Assembly (NCBI RefSeq): GCF_946404245.1
Contig: NZ_CAMJCX010000003.1
Span: 1 to 64,000 of the forward strand
DNA length: 64,000 nucleotides
Direction: 5' to 3'
From: an uncultured Methanobrevibacter sp.
Lineage (GTDB): Archaea; Methanobacteriota; Methanobacteria; Methanobacteriales; Methanobacteriaceae
Shown here: positions 17,905-26,738 of the stretch, one piece after another
Layout: each line of letters begins with the position of its first letter
Position numbering within the stretch: the stretch's first letter is position 1
Position numbers and translations under genes: made by a program
The notes under the pieces: generated by a model
What the model was told of the DNA's origin: nothing
The model's database searches: none
Seen by the model: only the letters and a program-made list of their open reading frames with translations

Positions 17905-18474
17905 ATGTTAGAAGAAGTAATCAAATCATTAGAAGCATCCCCAATTGTGAAAAAAGGCGAATATAACTATTTTGTAAACCCTATAAGTGATGGTGTTCCA
18001 GCAATGGACCCGTTAATGCTTAGAGAACTGGCATTGGCTGTTCATAAATACGCTGACTTGGATATTGATAAAATCGTTGCTGTTGAAGCAATGGGAATTC
18101 ACTTAGCAACTGCACTCTCCCTTGCAACAGACATTCCTTTCGTCGTAATACGTAAAAGGCAATACGGCCTTCCTGGAGAAACAGAAGTGTATCAGAAAAC
18201 AGGCTACGGTTCATCAAACCTTTATGTGAATGATTTGCACGAAGGCGAAAAAATTTTACTAATTGACGACGTTGTAAGTACCGGAGGAACCTTAGTCGCA
18301 TTGATTAAAACACTGAAAGATATGGGTCTGGACTTGAAATCCGTAGTGGCTATCATCGATAAAGGCGAAGGTAAGGAAATCGTCAAAAAGGAAACCGGCG
18401 TTGATGTTTTATCTATAGTAAAACTGGACGTCATTGACGGCAAAGTGGTTATCGAAAGCACAATTGAAGATTAA
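17905..18474 (+). CDS. hpt: Hypoxanthine/guanine phosphoribosyltransferase (archaeal type)
   Basis: A purine-salvage enzyme joining hypoxanthine or guanine to PRPP. The PRPP loop [17 protein letters not shown] is clear, and the N-terminal part ([34 protein letters not shown]) matches the archaeal Hpt group, which is closer in sequence to adenine PRTases than to bacterial Hpt. The length is 189 aa from the ATG at 17905; the earlier TTG in the track has no ribosome binding site. The next gene, dph2, starts one base after its stop. Confidence 0.9.
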   Translation: MLEEVIKSLEASPIVKKGEYNYFVNPISDGVPAMDPLMLRELALAVHKYADLDIDKIVAVEAMGIHLATALSLATDIPFVVIRKRQYGLPGETEVYQKTGYGSSNLYVNDLHEGEKILLIDDVVSTGGTLVALIKTLKDMGLDLKSVVAIIDKGEGKEIVKKETGVDVLSIVKLDVIDGKVVIESTIED

Positions 18475-18475
18475 A

Positions 18476-19480
18476 ATGTCAATGTATGATATGGATTTGG
18501 ACAGGGTAATCCGTAAGATAAACTCAAAAGACGCACAGATAGTTGGGCTTCAGTTTCCTGAAGGCTTGAAGATGCAAGCCATTAAAATAGCTCGCCAAAT
18601 TGAGGATGAAACTGATGCAACAGTGATTATTTCCGGAGATCCATGTTTTGGTGCCTGTGATGTGAGTGACTGGAAAATGAAAGGGTCAGTTGACCTTATC
18701 GTCCATTATGGTCACACCCCGCTTCCGCTGAAATATGAGATTCCGACCCTTTTTATTGAGGCCTTTTCAAATATTGACATTAAAAAAGACCTTGAAAAAT
18801 GTTTGGATGAAATAAAGGGCTATTCAAGAATAGGGCTGGTCACAACCACACAACACCTGCATCTTTTAAATGAAACAAAGGATTTTCTTGAGGACAATGG
18901 GAAAGAGGTTATTCTCGGATCTTCACCGTCAACCAGAAAGGGACAGGTTTTGGGATGCAACTTCTCTTCCATCAAGGATTTGGACGTTGAAGTAATCCTT
19001 TTTATAGGCAGCGGAAACTTCCACCCTCTGGGCATAAGACTATTCTCAAACGTTCCTGTCCTGGCGCTTGATCCATACAACAGCGAAATCAGAAGTATGG
19101 ACGAATATGCTGATAGAATCTTAAGAATACGCTTTGCAAGAATAACAAAAGCAAAATCCGCTAAAAAATGGGGAATAATAGTCTCCTCAAAAGAAGGCCA
19201 ATACAGGATGGCGCTGGCAAGACAACTGAAAAAGACCCTTGAAGACAATGGCATGGAAGCATATATCATTTTAGCGGACAATATAAATCCAGATATACTA
19301 TTACCTTATTTTGAGTTGGAAGCATTTGTTGTGAGCGCTTGTCCAAGAATAGCTATTGATGATTCTCAAATGTATAAAAAACCACTCCTGACACCTCAAG
19401 AACTGGAGATTGTATTGAACAAGAGAGAGTGGGAAAATTATCAATTGGATGAAATTTTGTTCCATGAACGTTATAAATAG
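18476..19480 (+). CDS. dph2: Diphthamide synthase subunit Dph2 (2-(3-amino-3-carboxypropyl)histidine synthase)
   Basis: Archaeal Dph2 is a radical SAM-like enzyme that transfers the 3-amino-3-carboxypropyl group of SAM to the diphthamide histidine of elongation factor 2. Three cysteines that bind its 4Fe-4S cluster stand in separate domains, as the family requires: [17 protein letters not shown] and SACPRIA. The length of 334 aa fits the family. The ATG at 18476 follows the hpt stop directly; the ORF-track start at 18434 lies inside hpt. Later diphthamide genes (dph5, dph6) are not in this window. Confidence 0.93.
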   Translation: MSMYDMDLDRVIRKINSKDAQIVGLQFPEGLKMQAIKIARQIEDETDATVIISGDPCFGACDVSDWKMKGSVDLIVHYGHTPLPLKYEIPTLFIEAFSNIDIKKDLEKCLDEIKGYSRIGLVTTTQHLHLLNETKDFLEDNGKEVILGSSPSTRKGQVLGCNFSSIKDLDVEVILFIGSGNFHPLGIRLFSNVPVLALDPYNSEIRSMDEYADRILRIRFARITKAKSAKKWGIIVSSKEGQYRMALARQLKKTLEDNGMEAYIILADNINPDILLPYFELEAFVVSACPRIAIDDSQMYKKPLLTPQELEIVLNKREWENYQLDEILFHERYK

Positions 19481-19554
19481 TTTTAAATATGAATATAAAT
19501 AAAATTATTATATTAAAGAAATTTTTATAAAATCTTTGTTTTGGTGATTTTAAT

Positions 19555-20124
19555 ATGGATATGAAAGAGGAAAAAATAGTAATGCCTGGAGATAAATTAG
19601 GAATAATTGAGCAATATCTCCCAGGAGACGGTACTTATGATGATAATGGAGATATCAAATCATCTGTACTTGGTAATGTTAAAATTAATCAAAAAATGAA
19701 GGTTATTTCTGTTGAGGGTACTGCCAAACCGGCACTCCTGAAAGTAGGAGATATCATATATGGTCAAATTACTGACATCAAACCTCAAAGAGCTAATGTA
19801 AAAATCGAATGCATGAAAGACAATGCAAGACCATTGGCACTGCCATATATGGGTGCAATCCACATCTCTCAAGCTAAAAAGGATTATCTCGAAAAATTAT
19901 CAGACGCTTTTAGAATAGGAGACATCATACAAGCTAAAGTTGTTAAAATTACTGGAGATAATGTTGATTTAGGCACAGTGGATGACGATTGCGGAGTACT
20001 TAAAGCAATGTGCACCAGATGCAGAGATTTCATGCACACAACCTCAAAAGATAATGAACTTCAATGTAATACTTGTAATAAAAAAGAAAAACGTAAAGTT
20101 TCTAAAAACTACGTTAATGATTAA
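19555..20124 (+). CDS. csl4: Exosome complex RNA-binding protein Csl4
   Basis: Csl4 caps the archaeal RNA exosome and recruits substrate and DnaG. The order is the family one: an N-terminal domain (VMPGDKLGIIEQYLPGDGTY), an S1 domain (LKVGDIIYGQITDIKPQRANV, ending IHISQAK), and a C-terminal zinc ribbon (CTRCRDFM, CNTC). The length is 189 aa. GGTGATTTTAAT precedes the ATG. rpoL begins 14 bases after its stop, so RNA decay and transcription genes share a transcript. Confidence 0.93.
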   Translation: MDMKEEKIVMPGDKLGIIEQYLPGDGTYDDNGDIKSSVLGNVKINQKMKVISVEGTAKPALLKVGDIIYGQITDIKPQRANVKIECMKDNARPLALPYMGAIHISQAKKDYLEKLSDAFRIGDIIQAKVVKITGDNVDLGTVDDDCGVLKAMCTRCRDFMHTTSKDNELQCNTCNKKEKRKVSKNYVND

Positions 20125-20138
20125 TTAAGGTTGATAAA

Positions 20139-20417
20139 ATGGAAAATATTGAAATTATTGAAGATAAAACTTTAGAATTAACATTTATTGTAAAAGATGA
20201 AAGTCACGGTGTCTGTAATGCTTTAAGACATATCTTAATGCAAGACCCTGACGTGGAATATGCTGTTTACAATATTGATCACCCTCTTACCGGAAAACCT
20301 GAAATGACAATTAAAACCAAAAGAGGAAAAAGACCAAGAATTGTATTGAAAAAAGCAGCAGAAAAACTCCAAGAAGAAAGTGCTGATTTTAAAAAACTTA
20401 TCGACGAAGCTTTATAG
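20139..20417 (+). CDS. rpoL: DNA-directed RNA polymerase subunit Rpo11 (RpoL)
   Basis: The 92-aa homologue of eukaryotic Rpb11 forms the alpha-like assembly platform of RNA polymerase with Rpo3. It has the conserved DESHGVCNALRHILMQDPDVEYAVYNIDHPLTGKPE segment in pieces (HGVCNALR, DVEYAVYNIDHP). It is preceded by csl4, as in several other Euryarchaeota, and ends with a hairpin followed by a T tract. Confidence 0.94.
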   Translation: MENIEIIEDKTLELTFIVKDESHGVCNALRHILMQDPDVEYAVYNIDHPLTGKPEMTIKTKRGKRPRIVLKKAAEKLQEESADFKKLIDEAL

Positions 20418-20436
20418 CTTCACTATTATTTTTTTA
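20406..20436 (+). terminator. Hairpin terminator of rpoL with the stop codon at the loop
   Basis: GAAGCT (20406-20411) pairs with AGCTTC (20416-20421) over TTAT. The TAG stop (20415-20417) straddles the loop and the 3' arm, and an ATTATTTTTTT tract follows. Confidence 0.6.
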
Positions 20437-20446
20437 ATGTGATTTG

Positions 20447-20869
20447 ATGGCAAATTACAAGATTCCTTCATTAACTGCGGACATCTTTATTTTTGATGAT
20501 GATTTTAACTTTATTCTAATTAAAAGAAAAAATGATCCTTATAAAGACTGTTGGGCATTACCTGGAGGATTTGTGGAATATGGTGAAAGTGTAGAAACTG
20601 CAGCAATACGGGAAGCCAAAGAAGAAACCAGCATAGATGTTGAACTTAAAAGCCTAGTCAACGTTTATTCCAAACCTGATAGAGACCCACGAGGACACAC
20701 AGTCACAGTAGCATTCGCTGCCAAAGGAGATATGAATAATATGAAGGCAGATAGTGATGCCAAAGATATTGCAATTTTTTCAGCTGAAAGTTTGGATGAA
20801 ATTGAAATTGCCTTCGACCATGAAGAAATAATTAAAGATTGCTTAAAAGTAGCAAAAAATGACTTATAA
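20447..20869 (+). CDS. Nudix hydrolase, ADP-ribose pyrophosphatase-like
   Basis: The 140-aa protein has a full nudix box, GFVEYGESVETAAIREAKEE, after ALPGG. The N-terminal LTADIFIF and the DRDPRGHTVTVAFAA stretch resemble archaeal ADP-ribose pyrophosphatases, but the substrate is not proven by sequence. GTGATTTG is the ribosome binding site for the ATG at 20447. It differs clearly from the nudix protein at 7894, so the two are paralogues with different roles. It lies between rpoL and the TFS gene. Confidence 0.85.
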   Translation: MANYKIPSLTADIFIFDDDFNFILIKRKNDPYKDCWALPGGFVEYGESVETAAIREAKEETSIDVELKSLVNVYSKPDRDPRGHTVTVAFAAKGDMNNMKADSDAKDIAIFSAESLDEIEIAFDHEEIIKDCLKVAKNDL

Positions 20870-20947
20870 TGATATATATTTAAATAAGTTGAAAAAAAGA
20901 TTTATTGAATATATATTTGTAAAAATTATTATATAGAGGAGAGTTAA

Positions 20948-21259
20948 ATGGAATTTTGTCCCGAATGTGGAGCAATGATGCTTCCAAATGATGGAGTTTT
21001 AAAATGTAACAGTTGCGGATATTCAAACGAATTGTCTGATAACGATGAATATGCAGTTTCAAAAAAAGTTGAAGCTAAAGAAACTGTTAAAGTATTAGGC
21101 GAAGATGTTGATGTACGCCCAACAACAACCGAAACCTGTCCGGAATGTGGAAATGATAAAGCTTATTATGAATTAAAACAAACTCGTAGTGCTGATGAAG
21201 CACCTACACGTTTCTTTACTTGTACTGAGTGCAAACATACTTGGAGAGAATACGACTGA
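20948..21259 (+). CDS. tfs: Transcription factor S (TFIIS/RPB9-like cleavage factor)
   Basis: TFS reactivates arrested RNA polymerase by stimulating transcript cleavage. The 103-aa protein has an N-terminal ribbon (CPECGAMM, CNSCGY), a linker, and a C-terminal ribbon CPECGNDKAYYELKQTRSADE in which the acidic DE at the hairpin tip inserts into the polymerase active site, then CTECKHTWREYD. GAGGAG lies upstream. It shares its neighbourhood with csl4 and rpoL. Confidence 0.95.
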   Translation: MEFCPECGAMMLPNDGVLKCNSCGYSNELSDNDEYAVSKKVEAKETVKVLGEDVDVRPTTTETCPECGNDKAYYELKQTRSADEAPTRFFTCTECKHTWREYD

Positions 21260-21268
21260 GGGTTGTTC

Positions 21269-22234
21269 ATGAAAGATTCTAAAGAAAAAGAGCATAGAAT
21301 TTCTAATCTGAAAGACATGATTGACAACATCAACGATAACGAAGTTATCGAAGAGGAAATTGAAGAAGATTTAGAGTTAATCAACTATCTTAACGAAGAT
21401 AAAGACGAATATGAAGATTTAGAAATTGATGATGAATTCATCTATCATCCTAGTGATGATGACAATGCTGTTAATTTAGAAGAAAATAATATTAATGAAG
21501 ATTTCATAATCAAAACCCCAAAAGAAGAAATTGATGTAGAAGATGCAACTGAAAATGAAGAGTTTTTTGACGATTTCACATCTGACATGAGCGAAAGTTT
21601 TGACAATATAGTTCATGCTAAAATCGGAAGAACCCCTATTCTAGCAATTGTCAGTACAATTATAGGATTGATTTTGATTGCCATCTCAGCTACAATTTTT
21701 TCATCACGTAGTGACAGAGTTATAGATAATGTTGTTTCCGGTGAAACAAACTTCATTTCAGTGATTTTTTTAATATTTGGTTTATTGTTATTAATTTACG
21801 GACTTTACAAAATCATCGGATTTAAGAATCCCCTGGAAAGTCTCTCAAATAGTATAGATTCAGTTGAAAGCGACGAACCTATTACTAAAAAAGAAGAACC
21901 AAAAGAGAAAGTTATCCCAAAAAGTAACATTCCATTGGACAAGGAATCTTACAAAATTGGTGAATTTAATCTTAAAGAATTAAAAAATAAATTTAAAAAA
22001 CCTTCCACCCCTAAAAAACCAGCACCACCAACTCAAGAGGAATTGGATAAAATCCCTCCAGCTCGTGAAAAACCTAAAGAGAAAAAAGGTCTAACAGCTG
22101 ACGAGATTGAAGAAATGGAATACGAACAGGTCGTTCGTGAAGGAGAATCCATTGATGATATTTTTGCTGAAGTTGAAGACATTGATGAAATGCCTATAAT
22201 TTCTGTTGATAGCGAAGATAAAATTAAAAAATAA
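21269..22234 (+). CDS. Acidic membrane protein with two transmembrane segments
   Basis: The 321-aa protein has a long, strongly acidic N-terminal region (about residues 1-115, many E/D), two close hydrophobic helices (ILAIVSTIIGLILIAISATI and FISVIFLIFGLLLLIYGLY), and a proline/lysine-rich C-terminal half (KKPSTPKKPAPPTQEELDKIPP) ending acidic. It begins 9 bases after the tfs stop; either the TTG at 21263 or the ATG at 21269 could be used. The charged tails suggest protein contacts on the cytoplasmic side. No family is recognised. A tRNA gene follows 19 bases later. Confidence 0.75.
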   Translation: MKDSKEKEHRISNLKDMIDNINDNEVIEEEIEEDLELINYLNEDKDEYEDLEIDDEFIYHPSDDDNAVNLEENNINEDFIIKTPKEEIDVEDATENEEFFDDFTSDMSESFDNIVHAKIGRTPILAIVSTIIGLILIAISATIFSSRSDRVIDNVVSGETNFISVIFLIFGLLLLIYGLYKIIGFKNPLESLSNSIDSVESDEPITKKEEPKEKVIPKSNIPLDKESYKIGEFNLKELKNKFKKPSTPKKPAPPTQEELDKIPPAREKPKEKKGLTADEIEEMEYEQVVREGESIDDIFAEVEDIDEMPIISVDSEDKIKK

Positions 22235-22253
22235 TTTTTATTATTAATTTTTA

Positions 22254-22327
22254 GGGCCTGTGGTCTAGTCAGGAATGACGCAGGACTTCGGATCCTGAGG
22301 TCGGGGGTTCAAATCCCTCCAGGTCCG
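22254..22327 (+). tRNA. tRNA-Arg (anticodon TCG)
   Basis: The cloverleaf folds completely: acceptor GGGCCTG with CAGGTCC (one G-T pair), D arm GTC/GAC, anticodon stem CAGGA/TCCTG with loop CTTCGGA, and T arm GGGGG/CCCTC with TTCAAAT. The anticodon TCG reads CGA (and possibly other CGN) codons. There is no intron and the CCA is not encoded. It is 74 bases, and the convergent helicase stop codon lies one base beyond its end. Confidence 0.93.
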
Positions 22328-22328
22328 C

Positions 22329-24158
22329 CTAATTTTTTACCCGTACCACCGCTTCCTTGAAAAAGTCCGGAATCAGTGATCTATACATTGGACTTTTGAA
22401 TAACATGTTAATGTCACTGTCAATAATGTATGTGTAGCAAGAATCGTCCTCTGCCCTCATACCACGACCATACGCCTGCATTAGAGTCATTACAGTCTTA
22501 TATGCATACCATTTTTTATCCCTTTTCATCCTCATATTAACCTGTTTGTCTCCAAGATATGGGAATGGCATCTTATAGATAATCTGGAACCTACATTTAT
22601 CATAAGGCAAGTCCACACCCTCACTCATTGACGGGGAAACCAGCACCAATGGATTTTCATCTTTTTCAAAGAAATTCAATATCTGCTCCCTGTTTTTTGA
22701 AGTGTGTGAAATTAATCTTGAATTATACAGGTTATTAAGGATATACTGCTGACATTTATAACTGTGAGTGTGAATCAATCCCTTATCGCCCTCATGCTTT
22801 TTAAGGATTTCCTGAAGTATAGGGATTGTTTTTGGAGCAGTGTTCTTGATTCTGTTGGCTGACATCTTACCTGCCAGATTAAGAATAATAGGCCTTTTCT
22901 CTTTTGTGAATGGACTGTCAACCTTAATATGATATACCTCATTAGGATTTAATCCCAACCATTTGGAAAACATCTTGTGGGAAAGGATTGTAGCACTCAT
23001 AAAGATAACCACATCACCATATTTCAACAGATTGTTTTTCGCATAATGGTGAACCCTTAACGGCTTGAAGACAACTCCGCTTTCCTCCGCATCGATGACC
23101 CAGTTTTTAGGTTCTTTTTCCAGGTTATTTGCAAGGGTTTTCAGTCTGGATATTGTTGACCTGATTCTGTCCGCCTTATTCTTCTTGACATCTTTTAAAT
23201 CAATTTCTTCATAGCTTTCCCTAATAGCTTCAATTTCCATTATCCAATCTTTAATGTCACCATCTTTTATTGTTTGCGGAGAAATTACCTTGCTGATGTC
23301 TTTTTCAAGAACCCTATTATATAATGCAACCTCCATTGTTGCCATCAGCTTATTTTCAATGTTGTGGGCCTCATCCAAAATCAGCAGTGAACGTGGGGCA
23401 AAGTGCTTTACATAATTCAGCTCCACTATTGCATAATCATAATTCATCAGAGTTATTGGAGAGTTTATTGCATTGGCCTTCTGGTTCCAATAGTGACAGT
23501 GATTTGGGGATTGATAAAAAATAGCCCCACCAAATGAATCTTCAAAAGCCAGTTCAGAGTCCAAAGAAGGATTTTTAGCAATCCCATAAGGACAGAAGAA
23601 ATTGCTTGAAGTTGTAGTGGTTTTACATGTACCCATATCACAGGTCATTTCCAGATTGCTGTTAAGGCATGCGAAGTTTCCCCTTCCCTTAACTAACGGG
23701 AACTCGAACTCATCTGAATACTGTGACTGTAACTGTTTGGTCATTGTCAATATATATGCGGATTCATACATTTTCGCAAGTGTTGTGGCAATGGCGGACT
23801 TTCCTGTACCGGTACCTGCCTCCAAAATAATGTATTTATAACCTTGACGAATCGCATCATTTATATTTTGAATTATGTCCAGCTGACCGAATCTAGGCTC
23901 TTCAAATGGAAAATTTTCTATTATCTCATCATCAATATGAGGGTAAATCTCTTTTAGATATGCAACTGTGCCCTCATCCAATTTATGATTGTCGATTGAA
24001 TAGACTTCAGGGATTTCATCATCCAAAATAGAGTGTGTAACCTTCTTTTGAAAACTAAATAAATTAGTAGGGCCTTTTGACTTCTCATTACTTGAATTTC
24101 CACAAGTACAATTACTTTTTAACATGCCGCAATTTGGGCAAAACATCGAATTTGACAT
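22329..24158 (-). CDS. XPD/DinG-family superfamily 2 DNA helicase with iron-sulfur domain
   Basis: The 609-aa protein has Walker A EAGTGTGKSAIA, DEAH box LLILDEAHNIENK, and C-terminal motif VI QAYGRGMR. Between motifs I and II four cysteines (FACLN, MTCDM, GTCKT, FFCPYG) form the 4Fe-4S domain of XPD/DinG helicases. An added N-terminal zinc finger, CPNCGMLKSNCTC, is unusual. It probably unwinds DNA 5' to 3' in repair. The start at 24158 is the most upstream; an ATG four codons later would still keep the zinc finger. It converges on the tRNA-Arg gene. Confidence 0.92.
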   Translation of the reverse strand: MSNSMFCPNCGMLKSNCTCGNSSNEKSKGPTNLFSFQKKVTHSILDDEIPEVYSIDNHKLDEGTVAYLKEIYPHIDDEIIENFPFEEPRFGQLDIIQNINDAIRQGYKYIILEAGTGTGKSAIATTLAKMYESAYILTMTKQLQSQYSDEFEFPLVKGRGNFACLNSNLEMTCDMGTCKTTTTSSNFFCPYGIAKNPSLDSELAFEDSFGGAIFYQSPNHCHYWNQKANAINSPITLMNYDYAIVELNYVKHFAPRSLLILDEAHNIENKLMATMEVALYNRVLEKDISKVISPQTIKDGDIKDWIMEIEAIRESYEEIDLKDVKKNKADRIRSTISRLKTLANNLEKEPKNWVIDAEESGVVFKPLRVHHYAKNNLLKYGDVVIFMSATILSHKMFSKWLGLNPNEVYHIKVDSPFTKEKRPIILNLAGKMSANRIKNTAPKTIPILQEILKKHEGDKGLIHTHSYKCQQYILNNLYNSRLISHTSKNREQILNFFEKDENPLVLVSPSMSEGVDLPYDKCRFQIIYKMPFPYLGDKQVNMRMKRDKKWYAYKTVMTLMQAYGRGMRAEDDSCYTYIIDSDINMLFKSPMYRSLIPDFFKEAVVRVKN

Positions 24159-24253
24159 TAAAAATATATTAGTTAGTATAATATAAATAAATTATAGGAA
24201 GAGCATTTGAAAATAAATATTCAAATTTAATTATTGTTATTATACGTGATATT

Positions 24254-24958
24254 ATGGCGGAAAAAGGAAAATTATACGGAATTGGTGTTGGACCTGGAGA
24301 TACTGAATTACTGACATTGAAAGCGGCAAGAATATTAAAAACCGTTCCGGTCGTATTTACACCAAAATCAGCTAAAGAAAAAGAAAGTATTGCATTATCA
24401 ATTGTAAGGCCAGTACTTGAAGAAAGAAAAGATTACAAAAGATTAATGCTTGTTACTCCTATTTTTCCAATGATAGAAGATAAAGAGGAACTTGAAAAAA
24501 TATGGACAAGCGCTTCAGAAATGATTGCACAATACCTTGACAGCGGAAGAGACGTTGCATTCATCACACTCGGCGATCCGTCCGTATTCAGTACATATTC
24601 ATATCTTCAAAAGAAATTAAAAGGAAAATATGAAATTGAAACCGTTCCTGGAATCACTTCATTTACTGCATGTGCCGCTGCCAGAAACGAGGCATTGGTT
24701 GAACAAAACGATGTATTGACTGTTGTTCCTAAAATTGACGATAGGTTAGAACAAATTCTTGAATACAGTGATTCTGTAGTTTTGATGAAAGCTTCCAGAA
24801 ACACTTCACAATTGGAACAGATAATAGAAGAAAAAGAAAGACCTAAAGATATCTATTCAGTGCAAAACTGCACACGCGAAAATGAAAAAGTAATTGAAGG
24901 ATTTTCTAATGAAAAACCTTACCTTACAACTACAATCATCAAATTCAAGGATGACTAG
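24254..24958 (+). CDS. cbiL: Cobalt-factor II C20-methyltransferase
   Basis: CbiL methylates C20 of cobalt-factor II with SAM in the anaerobic cobamide pathway. The 234-aa tetrapyrrole methylase has GIGVGPGDTELLTLKA at the N-terminus, ITLGDPSVFSTYSYL in the middle, and VPGITSFTACAAARNEAL. GTGATATT precedes the ATG. Methanogens need cobamide for the Mtr methyltransferase. No other cob gene is adjacent. It ends at a CTAG shared with the convergent regulator's stop. Confidence 0.92.
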   Translation: MAEKGKLYGIGVGPGDTELLTLKAARILKTVPVVFTPKSAKEKESIALSIVRPVLEERKDYKRLMLVTPIFPMIEDKEELEKIWTSASEMIAQYLDSGRDVAFITLGDPSVFSTYSYLQKKLKGKYEIETVPGITSFTACAAARNEALVEQNDVLTVVPKIDDRLEQILEYSDSVVLMKASRNTSQLEQIIEEKERPKDIYSVQNCTRENEKVIEGFSNEKPYLTTTIIKFKDD

Positions 24959-25725
24959 TAGTTTTTAATTGCTAAAGGCTCAATTTCAAATACGCATTTT
25001 TCGTCTCCCATTGTATAACATTGTGTTTCAATAACACTTACAGGGAGATTGAAAAATTCTGTAAATAGACCTTCAAATATGCCAGTGTCCAAAAAGCATG
25101 CTGGTTTTCCTGTTTTTGGAAGCAACTCACATTCAAAACAATCGTAAGTTGTTATCTTGATTATTTGACCAACGTCAAAAGTGAGTCTGCCTAAACCTTT
25201 TCTTTGCCAGAATTCGGCAATATTATTCATGAAAATATCCAAATCATCATCATATAACTTTTCAAAAATAGATTTGCCTATGCTGTTACCTGTTGATTGC
25301 ATGATTGGATCTATATTTATTCCTTCCTGAATAAGCATTGCTTTTAATGTGTGGAACAGCAATGTGGAAAATTCGGCATCCTCATCGACAATGTTTTTAA
25401 TTAAGTAATTGGATTGGGTTTCTTCAATTTGCTTTGGCTCGGACAGTTCAACTGAACCAATGTATTTTGAATTCAGGAAAAATATTTTCTTTCTGTTGTC
25501 AACAGGGTGAACTCTGTATGATATAATTCCTTTTTCTCTTAAGCTTTTAAGGTGGACTGAAACTGTGGACTTTGATTTTCCTGTGTTACTGACTATTTCA
25601 TCAAATTCCATATCACGGTCTCTAAGCATTTCCAAAATTGTAAGTTTTACTGGACTTTTGATTACGTTTACCCCTATGCTGTCATCGACATTAGAGAAAA
25701 TTTGTATAGGTTTTTGTTCGCTCAT
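24955..25725 (-). CDS. V4R-domain transcriptional regulator, MsvR-like
   Basis: The 256-aa regulator has an N-terminal ArsR-like winged helix (LTILEMLRDRDMEFDEIV, SKSTVSVHLKSLREKG) and a C-terminal V4R domain with four cysteines (FECELL, PACFLD, TQCYTMGDEKC). This architecture is that of MsvR, a methanogen-specific redox-responsive regulator whose V4R cysteines sense oxidation. I set the start at MSEQKPIQ (25725), preceded by GGGGGAT. An inverted repeat with TTCG/CGAA cores lies upstream and could be an autoregulatory site. The regulated genes are not evident. Confidence 0.85.
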   Translation of the reverse strand: MSEQKPIQIFSNVDDSIGVNVIKSPVKLTILEMLRDRDMEFDEIVSNTGKSKSTVSVHLKSLREKGIISYRVHPVDNRKKIFFLNSKYIGSVELSEPKQIEETQSNYLIKNIVDEDAEFSTLLFHTLKAMLIQEGINIDPIMQSTGNSIGKSIFEKLYDDDLDIFMNNIAEFWQRKGLGRLTFDVGQIIKITTYDCFECELLPKTGKPACFLDTGIFEGLFTEFFNLPVSVIETQCYTMGDEKCVFEIEPLAIKNY

Positions 25726-25859
25726 TTGTACTATCCCCCAATATATAATCATATTTAATATTTTCTAAGTTAATAAATCTAACTGAAATGAAAAAAAGCT
25801 TATTTGTTCAATATTTATTTAAAAAAAATAAACAAGAATAAAAACAAGAAATGAAAAAA

Positions 25860-25899
25860 ATACGAACTGTTCGTTTAAAACTTATAAAACAGTTCGTAT
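25860..25899 (-). promoter_or_regulatory. 12-bp inverted repeat between tatD and the V4R regulator
   Basis: ATACGAACTGTT (25860-25871) is the exact reverse complement of AACAGTTCGTAT (25888-25899), with a 16-base spacer. On the minus strand the spacer has TTATAAGTTTTAAA, a possible TATA element, and the repeat is followed at once by a T7 tract. It could thus be the operator/promoter of the regulator (about 135 bases before its ATG) or the terminator of tatD, whose stop is 7 bases away. The TTCG/CGAA core recalls MsvR boxes. Confidence 0.5.
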
Positions 25900-25905
25900 A
25901 CCAAA

Positions 25906-26655
25906 CTATAAACGGAATAATCTTTTTGCGTTTCGAGTCGTTGTTTCGATGACTTCATCTTCTTTCATGTCCAATTCATGTGACAATTTTTGTATAATAT
26001 ACCCAATGTTGAGTGACGTGTTTTTTTGCCCCCTTTTCTCTTCGGGAGCTAAATAAGGGGAATCGGTTTCAACAAGAATATGATTAACATCAATGCTTTT
26101 TGCCGTTTTTATTGTTTTCTTGTTGTTTTTGTGAGTAACCGGTCCTGCAATTCCAATAAAAAAGCCCAATTTGATGAACTGCTGCGCCATTTCGGCAGAA
26201 CCAAGATAGCAATGCATGGATCCTGCCACATCATGCCTTTTCAATATGTCATAGGTGTCCTGCATTGCCTTTCTTGAATGGACTATCACCGGCAGGTCGT
26301 GTTTTTCAGCAAGGCCGAGCATATTTTCAAACAGTTCAATCTGGCAGTCTTTGTTGTCCTTTGTGTGATAATAGTCAAGGCCAATCTCTCCCACTGCAAC
26401 AACATTTTCATTCTTGAGCTGCTCGTCCAATAAAGAGATATCCTCATCGGTTGCATCATCTGCAAATGAATAGAGATACCCTAAAGCGGCATGGACATTT
26501 TCATATTTTTCAGCCAGCTCCAATACTTCCAAGTTGCTAGGAGGGTCTGTCCCGTTCACAATCATGTGAATATCCCTTTTTGCAGCTTCTTTTATGATTT
26601 CTTCTGCATTTTCCATTTCGCTTTTGTAAATGTGGCAATGAGTATCTATAATCAT
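25906..26655 (-). CDS. tatD: TatD family metal-dependent hydrolase
   Basis: The 249-aa TIM-barrel hydrolase has the metal ligands of the family: DTHCHIY at the N-terminus, EIGLDYYH, PVIVHSRKA, MHCYLGS and VETDSPYLAPEEKRG. TatD proteins are 3'-5' DNA/RNA exonucleases, possibly used in DNA repair. GTGATTTTTC precedes the ATG. It diverges from the tcdA-trmO pair and precedes the V4R regulator on the same strand. Confidence 0.92.
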   Translation of the reverse strand: MIIDTHCHIYKSEMENAEEIIKEAAKRDIHMIVNGTDPPSNLEVLELAEKYENVHAALGYLYSFADDATDEDISLLDEQLKNENVVAVGEIGLDYYHTKDNKDCQIELFENMLGLAEKHDLPVIVHSRKAMQDTYDILKRHDVAGSMHCYLGSAEMAQQFIKLGFFIGIAGPVTHKNNKKTIKTAKSIDVNHILVETDSPYLAPEEKRGQKNTSLNIGYIIQKLSHELDMKEDEVIETTTRNAKRLFRL

Positions 26656-26738
26656 GAAAAATCACTATTGGATAAATTTTTATGTTATCTAATCAATAGT
26701 TATATTGTAAATTAAATTATATTTTTTGGTGAAATGAG

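Noticed and set aside
22254-22327. Integration at the tRNA-Arg gene
   Set aside because: No duplicate of the tRNA 3' end was seen downstream, and the flanking genes are core genes.
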